Positions 38,817-42,506 of a DNA stretch of 42,506 nucleotides are shown here, piece after piece. The DNA is from a virus, in IMG/VR virus record IMGVR_UViG_3300024255_001421, positions 1-42,506 of that record. One strand, 5' to 3'. The position numbers and the translations under genes are program-made. Each line of letters opens with the position of its first letter. The stretch's first letter is position 1. The notes beneath the pieces are model-generated. The model searched no databases. It worked only from the letters and a program-made list of their open reading frames with translations, and was not told the origin of the DNA.

Positions 38817-41049
38817 ACCAAGCAAAGAACTACAATTAGTATTTGAAAAGTCAATTAACGATGCAAAAAAACTTCAACACGAATATGTTACCGTAGAGCA
38901 TATTTTGTTTGCCATGCTTTGTGAAGAAAACTTTGAAAACGTTATCACAGGGTACGGAGCAGATCCCACTTTCTTAAAAAGTAACTTAGAAAATCATCTT
39001 AAAACAGCACTAGATGACATTAAAATTTTAGAACCTCAGAAGCCTAAAAAAACACAAGCCGTAGAACGTGTTCTTAATAGAGCATTTACACAAGTATTGT
39101 TCAGTGGACGTAGTAACATTGAACTAAGTGACGTGTTTATTAGTATCCTAAGCGAAAAGAAATCTATTGCAACATATTGGATTGAAAAAGCAGGTATTAC
39201 TAAAGATAGATTTGCTGATTATGTGTCAAGTGAAATGGAAGAAGACTATGAAGATGAAGAATTAAGTGGTGCAGCGGCTAAAGCACTACGTTCATTTACA
39301 ACTAATCTTAACGAAGAAGTTGCAAAGAATAAGATTGATCCAATCATTGGACGTTCTGAAGAGTTAGACAGCATTGCACTAGCACTAGGACGTAGACAAA
39401 AGAACAATGTACTACTTGTAGGTGATCCTGGTGTTGGTAAAACAGCAATCGCAGAAGGATTAGCATATAAAATTGTAAATGATGACGTACCAGAGTTCTT
39501 AAAAGAGTATGAAGTATATAATCTAGACATTGGTAGTATGCTTGCAGGTAGTAAGTATCGTGGAGACTTTGAAGAAAGACTAAAACTAGTTCTTAAAGGC
39601 CTACAAAAGAAAGGCAAAACTGTTATGTTTATCGACGAAGCACACATGATGAATGGTGCTGGCGCAGGCGGACAAGAAAGATCAAACGATTTGGCTAATA
39701 TGTTAAAGCCAGCACTTGCAAAAGGTAACTTAAAAGTTGTTGCTTCTACTACTTGGGAAGAGTTCCGTAAGAGCTTTGAAAAAGATCGTGCGTTGATGCG
39801 TAGATTTCAACGTGTTACAGTAGACGAACCAAATACTGAAACAGCAAAAGACATCCTACGTGGTATTAAGAAGTACTATGAGGACTATCACCAGACTGTA
39901 ATTACAGAGCAAGCAATTGAAGCGGCTGTAAAACTAAGTGTTAAGTATCAAACAGATAAAAAATTGCCCGATAAAGCAATCGACTTGATTGATGTTGCAT
40001 GTTCACGTTTTAATTTGAAAGATCCTGAGACTGAAAAACTAGTTACTGAAGAAGAAATTCAGTTTGAACTAGCAAAAATGATTAACATGCCTATTGAAAA
40101 CATTGCTGAAAAGGAATCAGGTAACTTACAACACTTAGAAACTAACATGAAGAAAAGTGTATACGGACAAGATCAGGCAATTGAAAATATTGTAGACAAA
40201 ATACTTGTTGCACAAGCAGGCTTGAAGCCAGATGATAAGCCCATTGGTAGTTTTATCTTTATGGGACCAACTGGTACAGGTAAAACTGAAACAGCAAAAT
40301 CACTTGCTGAAGAACTAGGCGTAAAACTTGTACGTTTTGATATGAGTGAATACCAAGAAAAACATAGTATTGCTAAACTTATTGGTTCACCTCCAGGATA
40401 TGTTGGCTTTGACGATGACGCAGGACAGTTAATTACAAAGTTACAAGAAAATCCTAACTGTGTATTACTATTAGATGAGATTGAAAAGGCACACCCAGAC
40501 GTTTCACAAATACTTTTACAGTTAATGGACAATGGTAAAGTAACAGGGTCAAATAGTAAAGAAGCTGATGCACGTAATTGTGTACTAATCCTTACAACTA
40601 ACCTTGGTGCAAGTGATGCAGAAAAGAATCTAATTGGATTTAACGATGAGTTTGAAGTTGAATATGAAGACAAAGCTCTTAAGAAGTTCTTTGCTCCTGA
40701 GTTCCGAAACAGACTTGATGCAACTATTGTGTTTAAGAAACTAAGCAAAGAGATTATGATGAAAATCGTAGGCAAATTCTTAGTAGAACTAAAAGACATG
40801 ATCAAAGACAAAGGTGTACAAATTACAGTGTCTGATGAAGCATTAGATTACTTGGTTGACAAAGGCTTTGATCCTAAGATGGGTGCAAGACCGTTAGCAA
40901 GAGTAATTGATAACGAAATCAAACGTCCTTTATCACGTCAATTACTGTTTGGTGATCTTAAAAATGGTGGTAATGTAAAAGTTACTGTGTCAGAAAACTC
41001 CAACAGTTTAGACTTAGAATGTGTTGGTGAAGCTCTTGTTAAACTGTGA
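38809..41049 (+). CDS. clpA: ClpA-like AAA+ unfoldase (746 aa)
   Basis: Full-length ClpA layout (E. coli ClpA is 758 aa). The N-terminal double repeat domain (residues 1-~150: HEYVTVEHILFAMLCE) recruits adaptors and substrates. D1 has Walker A GDPGVGKT (205-212) and Walker B FIDEAH (274-279). D2 has GPTGTGKT (486-493) and LLLDEIEKAH. The LIGFNDEF loop puts an IGF tripeptide (609-611) where ClpA/ClpX carry their ClpP-docking loop, followed by APEFRNRLDATIVF and sensor-2 GARPLARVID. So it could feed host ClpP, or act alone as an unfoldase. No clpP is in the window. It overlaps def at its start. Confidence 0.92.
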   Translation: MVEPSKELQLVFEKSINDAKKLQHEYVTVEHILFAMLCEENFENVITGYGADPTFLKSNLENHLKTALDDIKILEPQKPKKTQAVERVLNRAFTQVLFSGRSNIELSDVFISILSEKKSIATYWIEKAGITKDRFADYVSSEMEEDYEDEELSGAAAKALRSFTTNLNEEVAKNKIDPIIGRSEELDSIALALGRRQKNNVLLVGDPGVGKTAIAEGLAYKIVNDDVPEFLKEYEVYNLDIGSMLAGSKYRGDFEERLKLVLKGLQKKGKTVMFIDEAHMMNGAGAGGQERSNDLANMLKPALAKGNLKVVASTTWEEFRKSFEKDRALMRRFQRVTVDEPNTETAKDILRGIKKYYEDYHQTVITEQAIEAAVKLSVKYQTDKKLPDKAIDLIDVACSRFNLKDPETEKLVTEEEIQFELAKMINMPIENIAEKESGNLQHLETNMKKSVYGQDQAIENIVDKILVAQAGLKPDDKPIGSFIFMGPTGTGKTETAKSLAEELGVKLVRFDMSEYQEKHSIAKLIGSPPGYVGFDDDAGQLITKLQENPNCVLLLDEIEKAHPDVSQILLQLMDNGKVTGSNSKEADARNCVLILTTNLGASDAEKNLIGFNDEFEVEYEDKALKKFFAPEFRNRLDATIVFKKLSKEIMMKIVGKFLVELKDMIKDKGVQITVSDEALDYLVDKGFDPKMGARPLARVIDNEIKRPLSRQLLFGDLKNGGNVKVTVSENSNSLDLECVGEALVKL

Positions 41050-41701
41050 GACTAACAAACTTTTTTACCGTAAATACCTCTACAAGGTAGTGGTCAAGAA
41101 TCACGTTGCGACTATGTTTAGGGATAAAAACCTTAATCATGCTCGCAACGAGCTTGACCGTATGCAAACACAACTACTAGAAGAAAAGCGTATAACACAA
41201 ACATACGGTATACGTCAAACATATGTATCACAACAAGACTTTGAAAGTTCCAAACTTCTATTAAGTATCTTTTCTAGTGCTAAACCTTATGACTATAAAC
41301 TTAGAATAGAAGGCAGTAACATGAGCATATACTCTAATGAGTTAGACTTTATGCATAACATCTGTTCTAAAGTACAAGTACAAGAATTTTGGCAACCTAA
41401 TAACAATTATAAAGATAAATTAGACAAAGATATTATACTTGTTGATCAACCTTTTGATTATGAATTCAAAGTTACGTTTAATCAAAACACTATAGACCCT
41501 ACATTTGCTAACTGGGTAAAACGCAATACTAATAAAATTAAAATAGGTAACAAAGCGTTACAAGCGGCTACAGACGGCTACGCACAAGGTTTATACTTTT
41601 ATATTCGTAATGAAAAACTGTTACAACTAATTAGTTTAATGATCGGACACAATTTTCAAAGCGTACAAAGAATCGTGTGTAAGCAAGATCTAGATAAATA
41701 A
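41021..41701 (+). CDS. Conserved hypothetical protein, alternative starts (up to 226 aa)
   Basis: The frame opens within the clpA end; candidate starts are GTG 41021, GTG 41027 or TTG 41036, and the recognisable part begins FYRKYLYKVVVKNHVATMFR, so the exact start is unsure. It continues KNLNHARNELDRMQTQLLEE and SIFSSAKPYDYKLRIEGSNM. I recognise this pattern from hypothetical proteins of T4-like marine phages; function unknown. It is basic and mixed alpha/beta with no membrane span. The last codons contain the GATAAATA box (41693) of the next gene. Confidence 0.6.
   Translation: MLVKLLLNCETNKLFYRKYLYKVVVKNHVATMFRDKNLNHARNELDRMQTQLLEEKRITQTYGIRQTYVSQQDFESSKLLLSIFSSAKPYDYKLRIEGSNMSIYSNELDFMHNICSKVQVQEFWQPNNNYKDKLDKDIILVDQPFDYEFKVTFNQNTIDPTFANWVKRNTNKIKIGNKALQAATDGYAQGLYFYIRNEKLLQLISLMIGHNFQSVQRIVCKQDLDK
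41693..41700 (+). promoter_or_regulatory. Late promoter box GATAAATA
   Basis: Overlaps the end of the previous gene, only five bases before ATG at 41706. The T4 late start of transcription would fall near the ATG, so the leader is minimal or the start codon differs. There is no clear Shine-Dalgarno. Confidence 0.55.
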
Positions 41702-41705
41702 CTAT

Positions 41706-42113
41706 ATGCCAAGCAATAGTGAAACAATTTTAACAGCAAATACACACCCAGGAGGCGGTACTACTGAGACTGTCACAGGTGATAAATTCAAAGGAGACGG
41801 CTACTACGGACGTAGTGACGGCCTTCATACAGTACAAGTAGATCTTAACGGGTTTATTGGGAAAGTAGCTATGCAAGGAACACTTGCAACTAACCCAGTA
41901 GAAGCTGACTGGTTTACTTTAGTTTTAGACTCCGGTAAACAAAGTGTTGACACTACTGGTTTAGTTGCAACTCAAAGCATTACTTCTGTAGAATATACTA
42001 GTGCTACTACTAATACTAAAAACTATAATTTTACTGGAAACTATGTTTGGGTAAGAACATACGTTAGTAATTGGACTGACGGCACAGTTAACAGCATAAG
42101 ATTAAATCATTAA
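41706..42113 (+). CDS. Small virion structural protein (135 aa)
   Basis: Contains FKGDGYYGRSDGLHTVQVDL then NGFIGKVAMQGTLATNPVEA and DWFTLVLDSGKQ, ending FTGNYVWVRTYVSNWTDGTV NSIRLNH. This beta-sandwich-like module recurs as a minor virion protein in marine T4-like phages. Length suits a decoration or fibre-associated subunit. The late box is immediately upstream. It is followed by another structural gene, so the virion block resumes here. No enzymatic motif. Confidence 0.7.
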   Translation: MPSNSETILTANTHPGGGTTETVTGDKFKGDGYYGRSDGLHTVQVDLNGFIGKVAMQGTLATNPVEADWFTLVLDSGKQSVDTTGLVATQSITSVEYTSATTNTKNYNFTGNYVWVRTYVSNWTDGTVNSIRLNH

Positions 42114-42124
42114 GGGCGTAATAG

Positions 42125-42506
42125 ATGGCAAAGCAAACGATAAATTTAGGAACAGGCGAATTAACCGGAGACGGTGAAAGTATTCGTTCTGCGTTTGATA
42201 AAGTTAATGATAACTTTGACGAAGTATACGCAAGAGATTTAAACACAGACGCACAAACACTTTCGATAGATGGAAATACTATATCCATAACTGGCGGCAA
42301 TAGTGTTACTATTGCTCCAGCTGTTTCGCTAGACGGTGATCTTACAGGTAGTGTGTTTGGTGATGATAGTACATTACTAGTAGATGGAGTTAGCAATAAG
42401 ATTGTTGGTCCAGTAGATACAGCAAGTGTAGATGCAGTAAGTTTAAGAACAAGTGCGACAAGTATAGCACTTGGTAGAGATGCAGGTAAAACTAATCAAG
42501 CAAACC
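42125..42506 (+). CDS. Fibre-type structural protein, 3' truncated by the window
   Basis: 127 residues are visible from ATG 42125. The N-terminus INLGTGELTGDGESIRSAFD then KVNDNFDEVYARDLN is the G-D-G-E-S-I-R-x-AF-x-K-V-N-x-NF-DE motif of fibre-type proteins, related to the one in the 229-aa protein at 20628. After it come Gly/Ser/Val-rich strands (SITGGNSVTIAPAVSLDGDL, STLLVDGVSNKIVG, RTSATSIALGRDAGKTNQAN). It continues beyond the window. It probably shares the transcript starting at 41693. Confidence 0.75.
   Translation, partial: MAKQTINLGTGELTGDGESIRSAFDKVNDNFDEVYARDLNTDAQTLSIDGNTISITGGNSVTIAPAVSLDGDLTGSVFGDDSTLLVDGVSNKIVGPVDTASVDAVSLRTSATSIALGRDAGKTNQAN

Noticed and set aside
40173-40811. 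Long antisense frame (212 codons) within clpA
   Set aside because: It mirrors the well-supported ClpA gene. The predicted protein is Ser/Leu-rich with no motif and has no ribosome site or promoter.
1-42506. tRNA genes, CRISPR arrays, insertion sequences, integrase or attachment sites
   Set aside because: None seen on either strand by eye; repeats found are short palindromes and coding repeats.

Overview
This window looks like part of the genome of an AT-rich, T4-like marine myovirus. It most resembles the phages of SAR11 (Pelagibacter) or related oligotrophic bacteria, and secondarily the T4-like cyanophages. The reasons are a gp44-type clamp loader, a gp31/GroES-type co-chaperonin, a DexA-type exonuclease, PhoH, ThyX, MazG and peptide deformylase genes, many very long repetitive tail or fibre proteins, dense packing with ATGA/TAATG overlaps, and repeated NATAAATA late-promoter boxes. 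No integrase, tRNA, IS or CRISPR was seen. The host assignment is inference.

Layout. 1-25.3 kb: virion appendage genes. They include a truncated fibre gene with a DLAE-type C-terminal domain, a beta-helix fibre, two paralogous giant structural proteins (one with a large four-repeat insertion), an LRR protein, one fibre gene on the opposite strand, an Ig-like-repeat protein and small adaptor-like proteins. 25.3-27.3 kb: a short protein like the polymerase III alpha core, a conserved late protein, a GroES-like co-chaperonin and a MazG-like pyrophosphohydrolase. 27.3-30.9 kb: a tightly coupled operon behind a consensus sigma70 promoter, carrying exonuclease, clamp loader, 7Fe ferredoxin, a DUF1289 protein, ThyX and several micro-proteins. 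30.96-31.7 kb: phoH on the minus strand. 31.8-35.0 kb: late genes and lysis genes (GH19 endolysin, an ACP-like protein lacking its serine, overlapping i-spanin and o-spanin). 35.0-37.5 kb: two IscU-like Fe-S scaffolds and a string of small membrane proteins, one holin-like. 37.5-41.7 kb: a proteostasis block (type-B DnaJ, peptide deformylase, ClpA-like unfoldase) and a conserved hypothetical. 41.7-42.5 kb: structural genes resume and run off the window.

Regulation. Two promoter classes can be read directly. GATAAATA/CATAAATA boxes lie about 5-30 bases before most genes or operons with virion or lysis roles (ten sites). Near-consensus sigma70 promoters lie before the Pol III-like gene, the exonuclease-ThyX operon and the first iscU. 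A perfect 9-bp inverted repeat at 20581-20604 forms back-to-back late promoters for two divergent structural genes.

The most notable possibility is an Fe-S/redox and proteostasis programme carried by the phage: one iscU copy behind a sigma70-type promoter, a second behind a late-type promoter, plus a ferredoxin with a complete 7Fe cysteine set, a DUF1289 Cys protein, DnaJ and a ClpA that keeps an IGF ClpP-docking loop. All functions are assigned from motifs read by eye, not from database searches.
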